DNA of 64,000 bases from Isoetes taiwanensis (lineage: Eukaryota; Streptophyta; Lycopodiopsida; Isoetales; Isoetaceae). This document shows positions 56,611 to 64,000 of the stretch, piece after piece. The stretch covers positions 13,038,283 to 13,102,282 of the forward strand of contig JAJEKV010000032.1 in assembly GCA_021234155.1 (NCBI GenBank), written 5' to 3'. Within the stretch, counting starts at the first letter, position 1. Each line of letters begins with the position of its first letter. The notes below the pieces were generated by a model. It was not told the DNA's origin. It saw only the letters and a list, made by a program, of their open reading frames with translations, and searched no databases. The translations under genes were made by a program, and so were the position numbers.

Positions 56611-58062
56611 GGAAAAATTCCATATATACCCTTGAAGTTTATGAGATTTCCAAATTTGCCCCTCAAGTTTTGTTAATTCCAAAAATACCCCTCCTAACTA
56701 TCTACACGAACTAGTTAAGAGAGCTAAAATCTATAAATTCCAAAAATACCCTCGTGTTCTTAGTCAGTATTCCAAATTTACCCTTCACATTTTTTGAAAT
56801 TCCAAACACACAATTGAATCATCAAAATGAAGACAATGAGCGAATTGTTTTATAATGAATCAAATAATATTTTGTCGAACCAAATTTTCAGAAATGCACA
56901 ATGAAACAATACTTTTCCATACCAAATTTTCAGAGATTTGACTTGCAGAATACATCAGAGACCTACACCATTAACTTATCGGCTCTCGACAACTCTTTCG
57001 ATTATGCCCTGCTTTACTACAACGACTACAATGAAGAGGATGTTTTTCCTTGCCATTATCTTCTGTCCGAATTCTTCTCTTCCTTGGGCATCTCCCAAAT
57101 GCTCAGTGCCAACACAATTATGATGTGCTGTTAACTTTTTAATTGCACTAGGGCCATTACCTACAAGGGAAGCATGCAACTTCCACGGGCATCCTTGAAT
57201 TTTGCACTTTACTGTGTACCTCTTCCTGTCAGATGCATAACACGGAGCTCTACCGCAGAGGAAATACAAACATTCTTGACATGTGAACGAAGATCTTGCA
57301 TGGAATCAAACTCCAATCCCACTTCCAAATCCATACTGCAATATGAAACAGACAGAGTGCATGTATGAGCTTCTATATGGCAGAATACCATTCAAAGGCA
57401 TAAGTCATGAATTAACCCTGTTAAATGCAAAAGGATTATGAAGGTTATGCTTGCCAAAGATTCTAACATGTTGAGAGCTGAAAGAGAATAGAATTATGAA
57501 ACAAATTGCTTACATGGGATCGAACAAAAAGGAAGCTGAATTAGGGGCCCTTCTTCCTTGGTAAAATCCTGAATGCCCTGATCTTAATCATGGAAGAAGA
57601 TGCAATTTCGAAATTGAAAAGGCACATTAGAAGCTGAATTAGGAGTCCTTTTTCTTGATAAGATCATGAATGCCTTGATCAAAGGCATGGAAGAATAGAT
57701 ACTTGATCATGCAATTTCGAAATTGAAAAGGGAGATTTTTGTTCCTGAGAAAGCTGAGATTGCTTGCAAGTAGGTAATTATCTGGAAAGAAATGAAATGG
57801 GGAGGACACATTACCTGCATGCAAATTCGTCGATGAATGAATCGGGAGCTTCCAAAGGGTACGAATTCAGGTTTTCTCCAGGTTTTCTCCACCACTCCTT
57901 TCTGCTCTTCTATTGCCGCTTTTTATTCCTTAACTATTTTTAATGGATGTTTTTAACGGATGTAGGTTAATTTGGTTAGTGAAGGATATATTTGGAATTA
58001 AGGAAATTTGAAGGGCAAAATTGGAAATCTCATTAAGTTCAGGGGTATTTTTGGAATTTTCC
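56611..58062 (-). mobile_element. Mutator-like element B, 1452-bp internal-deletion derivative of A
   Basis: Both ends and the flanking 0.5 kb (left) and 0.97 kb (right) match element A closely. The middle, from about 45535 to 46885 of A, is missing. The junction near 57093 shows TCCC, present at both edges in A, so the deletion probably used microhomology. A perfect 9-bp duplication shows that it inserted independently. It lacks the catalytic core and would need a transposase from elsewhere. Confidence 0.95.
57093..57391 (-). pseudogene. transposase N-terminal fragment in MULE B
   Basis: Only the MuDR DNA-binding region remains (MDLEVGLEFDSMQDL, then CPWKLHASL), with a frame change near 57236 compared with element A. 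Confidence 0.85.
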
Positions 58063-58071
58063 TAAAAATAA
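58063..58071 (+). repeat. 9-bp target-site duplication, right (MULE B)
   Basis: TAAAAATAA, identical to 56602-56610. Confidence 0.92.
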
Positions 58072-58567
58072 TATAATGTTAAATCTGATCAAGGAAAAAC
58101 TGTGCAGCCAAAAGCTCTCCATGAATGACTAGAAGAATTTGAGAAAGTCTTTGAAAGCAAAAAGTAGAAAGAGTGGTTCTGCATTATATCGAAAATGAAG
58201 AAGCTTCATTGAATAGACATAGGAGTACTGAAATACGAAAAGCCAATGTTTGTGAGGGCACACCAAAAAAGAAAAACAAAAAAACTGAATGTTGCTTGAA
58301 GTGGTATGGTACTAGCAAATATGTTGAAGGTTGTCCTAACAAAGAGGAAAAAAACGTCCCCGCCTTTGTAGAGGCATGCGGACGAGAATGTAGTTAAGAC
58401 AAATCATGGTTTTCGCGACCCTTGCAAGGGGCACGGCGACGAGAATGTGGTAATCGATGCGTTGTATTCATACTTGTGAATAGTGTACGAAATCTCAATC
58501 CAAATGCAAGAACTAAAGCAAGCTAAACCAAGCTTAAAACGCATAGAAAATCAAGTCCGACAAGCAC
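58072..58567. other. spacer with a weak gag-like ORF
   Basis: An ORF at 58173-58397 contains KKKNKKTECCLKWYG and EGCPNKEEKN, which faintly resembles a degenerate copia zinc knuckle. Otherwise nothing is recognised. Confidence 0.25.
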
Positions 58568-58690
58568 CTGGTTAGAAGCACAGCTAAACGAAACATCATA
58601 GGCAGAACCACCGTGCCAGAAAAGTCTTTTAAGATTCTCTTGGGGTGTAGGTTCTACAACCCCATCCTGCTCCTTCGGATCTAGCTCCAT
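58568..58690 (-). pseudogene. orphan first exon of an AUX/LAX auxin influx carrier
   Basis: From ATG at 58690 (MELDPKEQDGVVEPTP) the 41-codon exon ends LFWHGGSAYDVSFSCASNQ at a GT donor (58567). This closely matches the conserved N-terminus of AUX1/LAX permeases (FLWHGGSVWDAWFSCASNQ in Arabidopsis AUX1), with an exon end where the next residues should be VAQVLLTLPYSF. None of the later exons, which encode the transmembrane segments, is found to the left within the window. AUX/LAX proteins import auxin across the plasma membrane. Exon loss or a very long first intron are both possible. Confidence 0.75.
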
Positions 58691-58699
58691 CTCAGGTGT

Positions 58700-59437
58700 A
58701 ATTGCACGCAATAGCCTCTGCTTTGACGAGCCACCATTTTGCCTTGTTTCTTCGTTCCTTCAACAATTTGCAATCTGATTCAAACTAGATTTGGTAGAAT
58801 AAAATTTTGCTCATCTTGGGCTCTCTTGCATTGCCCAAGAACCCGAAGTGCAACTAAGCGAGTAGTCTTTATGCGACTAAGGACCTAGGAAGAAATTTGG
58901 AGCTCTGACTGAGCCACCATCGCTTGAGAACACCCAGGTTATTTGGTTTCTAAAGTGGCTGCCCAAAGAACAGACGAAATGACCGCCCGGTTTACAACCA
59001 ATAATGGGTTTGGGCGGTTATTGGCATATTTCGAGCATATATTGGCATATACCTAGAATATGCCACAAACCCACATGGACGAAGGTTTGCCCCCTTAGGG
59101 GCAACCCAAAAAAAAGGAAAGGAAAAGAAGGACGCATCCAGTGTATCTCCAGGCCTTGAGATCAAAACTTCGTTTCCACCTAGCTTTTCTTGCTGCCCTC
59201 CCTTCCCCCCCCCTCCCCTCCCCCTTCCCCTTTTTTTTTTTTTCCGAATCAATGTGTTTTGCATCTCCGTCAATTTTTGACAAGTTCTTGTTGGCTTTTT
59301 TTTTTTTTTTTTTCCCCCAATAAATGAAATGCATATTTTTGGGAAAAGGAAACGAAAAGAAGTTTCATACATTTTTCGTATTTTATGAATGCAACTTCGT
59401 ACCTATCTTTATCTACATATCCATATCGAGTTCTACT
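58700..59437. other. intergenic with C/T-rich tract
   Basis: A C- and T-run block at 59195-59245 and a T-run at 59298-59313 give artefact ORFs. Sequence right of 58690 would be the promoter side of the AUX/LAX exon; no clear TATA box is seen. Confidence 0.4.
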
Positions 59438-59439
59438 AT

Positions 59440-59660
59440 GTCGAGGTTCATCATTAATATAACCCCAAGCAACTCCCTTCAAGAGATAAACATCTAAGGG
59501 AGGCTTTGTCCCCTAACCAAAGTGTAAAAACTTTAGAGATCACTAAGTCTATACCAAGTCATCACACATTCTTTGAGTAAAACTTATGTGGTACATGCAT
59601 ACTTTGTGGCGGCAATATCTCTCGCTTTAGAAAATTACGTGTATTTAAAAAGGTGACAGT
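59440..59660. repeat. dispersed repeat family D, copy 2
   Basis: Diverged match to 33776-33990 in the same orientation. Confidence 0.6.
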
Positions 59661-59734
59661 AAAGGCCTTGACCTTGGACGCATTTAGACAACAAAAGTTG
59701 CCTTCATAAAACTTGAATTGACTTTATCGTCCAC

Positions 59735-60520
59735 GAAGACCAATTGGCCATGGGATGGGACCCAGTAAAGGAGCGCAACAGACTTATTACTGTCCGGATT
59801 AAAAAACCCCTGCCCGAAGGGTTTCGGGGGAAAATTTTTGGCAGTAATAAGGATGTTGACAAATTATACAAATATGCAAATATACATCATAAAACATATG
59901 TACATGTCAGGTGAATCTCCGAGGCCATGGCTGAGCTCGCATATCTATGACCTCCTGAAGATATGATCCCAACATTCGTACCGTGTTCAATAGCACATGC
60001 AGCTGCTGGTCGGGCCTGACCAACTCTGCGTATCATGTCCAGATTTGTTCATGTGCTGGACAGCTTTGCAGAGTGTGACACTCACCTTCAACGGTTCCCC
60101 TGTAGCACTGATAAACCCTGTCCTGGCGTGGCTCCCCAATCCATCTGCCTATCTCGATATGGAGGTGGTGTGCGCATATGTGAATTGAGGCATTGAGTCT
60201 GTGCTTCTTCACAGACAGATGAGTACGCAAATAGCGTTGTAGGCCCCGTTTCGATGTTGGATTTATGTGGTGCTAATAATATGTTGTCTTGACCTGTTGA
60301 AGGGCATTGGCATCCCAGCGCTTGTTGGGAAAGTAAGCGTCTAGGTACTGCTTCAAGCTATGGCGATCTGCTTCTGTTTGCACATGTATACACCTGTGCT
60401 CTTGCACATTCCACCTGGCCAGCCACTGAGCTCTCCTTTCCCTCCCGCAGACCTTGTGGTGATGCGGCCCCATTGCTACAGTGTAAGCCAAGTTGGGAAG
60501 AAGAGAATACATCAACTAAA
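59735..60520 (-). mobile_element. 5'-truncated LINE copy 2
   Basis: Minus-strand C-terminal domain (60515-60273 and 60230-60033: AVAMGPHHHKV, then QWLARWNVQEHRCIHVQTEA, then GRWIGEPRQDRVYQC). The 3' UTR hairpin follows at about 59850-59790 (ttattactg / cagtaataa stem). The copy ends in the conserved 3' sequence gtggacgataaa. It is about 75-80% like copy 1 and has frame breaks. Confidence 0.85.
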
Positions 60521-60649
60521 TCATAACAAAACCATATTAATTTATGGTATCTTACAGGCAAAAAAGTTTTAATTGATGGTATCTTATATCCATTTCAGGA
60601 AATTGTAGTTATTGATATGCTTATAAATGGTTTGAGATTGTAGAACAGA

Positions 60650-61200
60650 ATTGAATAGAAAAAAATAGAATAGAATAAAGTTTTTATCATCCATAGAGAC
60701 CAATGGCCTATGGGACCCAAACAGGAGGCGCAGCAAGCGTATTACTATCCATGTTAAAAAAAACCCTCTGTTATTTAGGGGAAAAACTGTGACAGGAATA
60801 GGTTTGCTGTCAAACTGTAGGAATACAAATACAAACACAAAAATATATATATCATGGGGAAGATATATGTGTACGCATCAAGTAAGTGCAGAGGATCGAG
60901 CTGATTTTGGCGATCCATGATCTCTTGAAGGTATGATCCCAACCGCCGATGAGACTCGTGCTTTCGGCATCTCATCGGGGCTGGCGAGGCGGACCAGTCG
61001 ACATAAGCGTATCGAATGTCATCATATCTTGGGACAACTCGAAGGGTGTGGCATTTGTCTTCTACAGCTCCAACCTGGCAGCGTTGGCAAAGCCTCTCCT
61101 GACGCGGCTCCCCAATCCATCTCCCCGTCTTAATCCGGAGATGGTGTGCACCTGTTTGGATAGAGGCAATGGATTTGCGCTTTTTCATGGTTAGATGAGT
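60650..61200 (-). mobile_element. 5'-truncated LINE copy 3
   Basis: Minus-strand frame 61188-60775 gives KRKSIASIQTGAHHLRIKTG, RWIGEPRQERLCQRCQVGAV and the end of the zinc domain, then a degraded hairpin (about 60800-60730). The conserved 3' end (atggatgataaaaa) is followed by an ATTCT-repeat tail at about 60680-60645. Truncation is shorter than in copy 2. Confidence 0.85.
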
Positions 61201-61512
61201 GCGCAGAATGAAGAATTCCTAATTTTATAATTATGCATGTCCGTGTGTGTAACAACAAGGCATAATAGCCCATAATTTACAACGAGCACAAATAATGTGT
61301 TCCATGAAGAATTGTTTTGAAGTATATATATACTACAAGAAAGTTACCAAAGGAAAATAAAATAAAATATGGAGCTATTAAGAAGAAGACTTCTTTCTTT
61401 GCAAGTAAATAGTAGCATACTTCTGCATATTTGTTATTGTCATAATTTGTATTAATTCTCATAATTCTGCATAATTTGTACAATTCTCGTAATTCTGTAT
61501 AATCTGTAAAAT
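61201..61512. other. spacer, nothing recognised
   Basis: AT-rich, with repeated cataatttgta / aattctc units at about 61440-61515. Confidence 0.4.
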
Positions 61513-62118
61513 TCACATTAAGGGTGCTTTTTTAGGATTTAGCTGCTTCCTTTGGTGGAGTGGTCTCTCCTCTCTTCGATCATCGACATCCTTGGTTATG
61601 ACCTGTACATGAATAAGAAAATCCAAAATGCCCGAGACAGGAACAATTCTGTACTGAGGAGATGCATCAGCATCAGCATCAGCATCAACTTGATTAATCA
61701 AGGTATGTACTTGCTTATGGCAATGAGGATCATAAGAGATGGATGGCAAGCTGGGTGTGTTACGAGGATCACTTCTAGGTCTTTTAAGAAATTTTGGGTG
61801 GATGATGTGCTAGGTGCATTTACGAGGATCACTTCTAGGTCTTTTACAAGGATCATTGGGTCTTTCACAAGGATCGCTCTCTTTTGGGTCTTTTACGTGG
61901 ATCACCCCTCTAGGTGTTTTAGAAGGCTGGGTGGATGATGTGCTGGGTCTTTTACAAGGATCATTGGGTCTTTTACAAGGATCACTCCCTTGAGGCTTTT
62001 TACAAGGATGGGAGGTGGATGATGTGTTGGGTCTTTCACAAGGATCACTGTGTCTTTTAAAGGATCACTCCCTCGGGTCTTTTTAAAAGGCTGGGAGGTG
62101 GATGATGTCTTTGGGTCT
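61513..62118 (-). pseudogene. former C-terminal part of the PLATZ gene, now downstream of its stop
   Basis: The minus strand continues the ILVKDP-type repeats in shifted frames. It ends in a frame with DADADADASPQYRIVP and HQRKQLNPKKAPLM followed by a stop at 61513. The last residues resemble the RRKG.P.R.PL tail of PLATZ proteins. Repeat slippage probably moved the reading frame and created the stop at 62119. Confidence 0.5.
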
Positions 62119-62230
62119 TTACAAAGGCTGGGAGGTGGATGATGTCTTTGGGTCTTTTACAAGGATCACTCCCTCTGGGTCTTTTACAAGGATCTCTCCT
62201 GGGCTAGGGCAAGGGACCCTTGTGTCCAGT
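61765..62230. repeat. diverged tandem repeats in the PLATZ tail
   Basis: Units of gggtcttttacaaggatcac alternate with gctgggaggtggatgatgt-like units about ten times. On the minus strand they encode ILVKDP, DPCKRP or similar. Confidence 0.9.
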
Positions 62231-62778
62231 GTACTTCCTTGAGCATCAATGTACGGTGGGGATAGGGGCAAGGGTTGGGGTTGGAGCAAAACCCTTGTGT
62301 GTGATGATGTTCCTTGGGCATCATTTTGTGGTTGGGGTAGGGGTTGGGGATGGGCCAAAAAGGTGGCGAATTTGCATTCAAGGGAGCAGAATCTAAAGGA
62401 AGCTTCCATGAGATTAAACTCACAAACATGACAAGGAATAGATGGTAGACGTCTGGCATGGTGCTGATCCTGAGGCTCCTGACCTCTACGATGAAGAAAT
62501 ATGACTTGATCGTGGTTCCATCTATATGGTTGGATAAATTCGAGGCTGATCAGATCCCTTACCTGACTAGTCTTGATAGCCTGATCCCTGGAAGCCATGG
62601 TTACAATAAGCATGTTATGGTTTTCATGGCTTTCATGTTCGTCATGTACACAAAAGGGGCCCTCATCACAATCAATGCAGTAGCGATTTATCTTTTTTTT
62701 CAGTTTGTGGCCCTTGCAGGGATCCAGATATCTGGCATGGATGAAGCCTCTCAACCATCCTGGAGCTTCCGCATCCAT
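62119..62778 (-). CDS. PLATZ-family zinc-dependent DNA-binding protein, 219 aa, intronless
   Basis: The ATG at 62778 opens MDAEAPGWLRGFIHARYLDPC. The PLATZ domain follows with zinc ligands C21, H24, C34, C37, C43 and nearby histidines, DLISLEFIQPYRWNHDQVIFLHRRGQ-like core strands, and CHVC with FRFCSLECKFA. A proline/glutamine-rich tail leads into tandem ILVKDP repeats and a TAA at 62119. PLATZ proteins are plant nuclear factors that bind A/T-rich DNA and repress transcription, some through RNA polymerase III factors. The first zinc cluster departs from the usual FCxxC spacing. The domain is uninterrupted, whereas most plant PLATZ genes have introns, so a retroposed copy is possible. A TATA box lies 66 bp upstream. 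Confidence 0.82.
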   Translation of the reverse strand: MDAEAPGWLRGFIHARYLDPCKGHKLKKKINRYCIDCDEGPFCVHDEHESHENHNMLIVTMASRDQAIKTSQVRDLISLEFIQPYRWNHDQVIFLHRRGQEPQDQHHARRLPSIPCHVCEFNLMEASFRFCSLECKFATFLAHPQPLPQPQNDAQGTSSHTRVLLQPQPLPLSPPYIDAQGSTLDTRVPCPSPGEILVKDPEGVILVKDPKTSSTSQPL

Positions 62779-62843
62779 TCTTGCTTCCTCTTTGTAACCA
62801 ACTTCTAATTGCGAGCTTTATATTCATCATCTCATTGCCTTTG

Positions 62844-62852
62844 CCTTTTATA
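62844..62852 (-). promoter_or_regulatory. TATA box of the PLATZ gene
   Basis: TATAAAAGG on the minus strand, 66 bp before the ATG at 62778, which places a start site at about 62815-62820. The palindrome CCTTTTATAAAAGG reads the same on the other strand. Confidence 0.55.
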
Positions 62853-62859
62853 AAAGGCT

Positions 62860-63530
62860 CTGTAAAAGGAGAATCCTTAACGGCTTTGAATACAAAGTTT
62901 TTTATACCTCTTCCCTTTTAACGGGGCCTGATTTTCAGGAACAGGGTGTGTATCCTTTTTCCCAAATGCGTCTGTTTTAGTATTCTGTTTTAGCATTCTT
63001 AAATTCAAATCCGGCGATTTGCAAGCTTCATTAGCCTTTTTTTCATCTGGGTTTTAGATTTTAGCTCAGTTCCGGTGTTTTTGCATGTCTGATCTCGTCG
63101 CTGCTAGTTTTTGAATCCTTCTGTTGTGTTTTAGCTCTGTTTCAACGGTCGCAGACAGTTTTATAAATCTGAAAGCCCAACTGCCTACGATTCCCGAAGC
63201 ATGTGAACGGCAGAAGCAGGGGAAGAAGGAGAAAAAAAGGAACAAAAGCTTGAGCATTTCCGACAACATATCCCTCTGCGTGGATGAAGAAAACGCTTTT
63301 GCTAAATTTTATTCGACAAAGAGTTACAGGCCGCTTGGTCTCATATCTAATATTCTTGCATGTCTGCAAAATCAAAAGGGCAATTGTGCGCCCAAATTTT
63401 CTGTTCAAACTACCAAAGTCAAGCTTTGGTACAATTGAATAAAAGGCAACTGGCTGCTTTGGTCGATAAACAGGACACAATTGATATGCTTGAATGGCAG
63501 ATTGAACAGATGCAGCAGATGTCTGTCAAG
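62860..63530. other. no certain gene between PLATZ and polygalacturonase
   Basis: A plus-strand frame at 63124-63438 (lysine-rich, RQKQGKKEKKRNKSL) and a helical piece near 63450-63530 (IDMLEWQIEQMQQM) have no family I know. They could be unrelated debris upstream of the polygalacturonase exons. Confidence 0.35.
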
Positions 63531-63926
63531 GCATACATATAGAATTTTCAAGGAATGTAGTGATTCAGGGAGTCATCCATAAGCACAGGTAAAAAACACA
63601 GGTTTTAAACTTAATGATAAAAAAAGTAATGATCTTCTCTTGCAGGGGATGACTGCATATCGATTACATCTGGCTCCAGCAACGCACTAGTGAGGGGAAT
63701 ACAATGTGGACCTGGACATGGTATAAGGTCATACATCCTGCGCCTTTAGACATTATGTTCGATAATGTGTAAACTGTTGATATTTCTAGAAATCCTTTTG
63801 AATGGTTTTCAATGATATACAGCATAGGGAGCCTCGGGAAGATGAATTCAGTAGAGCATGTATCTAGAATTACAGTTGATGGAGCAGTATTGAATGGCAC
63901 AACAAACGGTTTAAGGATCAAGACAT
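63531..63926 (+). pseudogene. GH28 polygalacturonase, internal exons, frameshifted
   Basis: Three exons are visible: 63531-63588 (IHIEFSRNVVIQ), 63646-63727 (GDDCISITSGSSNAL, then CGPGHGI) and 63823-63926 (IGSLGKMNSVEHVSR, then NGLRIKTW), with introns of 57 and 95 bp and GT-AG borders. They cover the catalytic core of pectin-hydrolysing polygalacturonases: TGDDC aspartates, GHG histidine and RIK. The first exon is one base too long: an extra G in CAGGGAG near 63568 puts ISTGDDC out of frame. The 5' exons with the NTDG motif are not found upstream, and the gene runs off the window to the right. Family enzymes act in the cell wall. Confidence 0.82.
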
Positions 63927-64000
63927 GGTAGGCAAGTACAGGATGCAAATATTAAGTAAACAAATTCTATTTATTTATCATTCATGTGCCAATCACAGTT

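Overview
The window is nuclear DNA from a land plant. It holds plant-specific gene families: a glutaredoxin-DEP-DUF547 gene, a PLATZ zinc protein, an orphan first exon of an AUX/LAX auxin influx carrier, a GH28 polygalacturonase and a BAH-domain gene. These sit in a dense nest of plant-type transposable elements, and genes have spliceosomal introns of about 60-180 bp. The species cannot be read from the sequence. The tyrosine-recombinase elements, which are uncommon in seed plants, hint at a repeat-rich non-seed plant such as a fern, but this is only inference.

Layout. 1-2.7 kb: 3' half of a Ty1/copia element with its LTR. 3-6.3 kb: decayed LTR retrotransposon remnants on the minus strand. 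6.4-22.7 kb: decayed minus-strand coding remnants split by a 12.2-kb block (7315-19548) that is flanked by a 34-bp direct repeat. The block contains tyrosine-recombinase sequences and a PIF/Harbinger element carrying a DDE transposase, a Myb-like protein and one extra ORF. It ends with a hairpin like that of a local LINE family and a CTAT-repeat tail. 22.7-24.7 kb: no genes seen. 25.1-27.7 kb: an intact six-exon gene encoding a 662-aa glutaredoxin/DEP/DUF547 protein. 28.6-29.4 kb: a BAH-domain gene with a premature stop. 29.8-34.2 kb: polypurine tract, CT microsatellites and tRNA-derived SINE copies. 34.8-39.8 kb: an internally deleted chromodomain Ty3/gypsy element with both LTRs. 42.4 kb: a long hairpin. 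42.9-53 kb: copia gag-protease, then an old L1-type LINE (minus) invaded by a 5'-truncated LINE (plus) and by a complete 2.77-kb Mutator-like element with a 9-bp target duplication. 54.5-59 kb: orphan host exons (unknown, DCAF1-like, PPR, AUX/LAX) around a 1.45-kb deletion derivative of the same Mutator element, also with a 9-bp duplication. 59.7-61.2 kb: two more 5'-truncated LINE copies. 61.5-62.8 kb: PLATZ gene with a tandem-repeat tail. 63.5-64 kb: frameshifted polygalacturonase exons running off the window.

The host genes form no visible pathway; the window is best read as a transposon graveyard around a few genes. Its strongest signals are the autonomous/deleted Mutator pair, the 12.2-kb recombinase-bearing block with retroposon-like ends, and the 3' hairpin shared between that block and the LINE copies.
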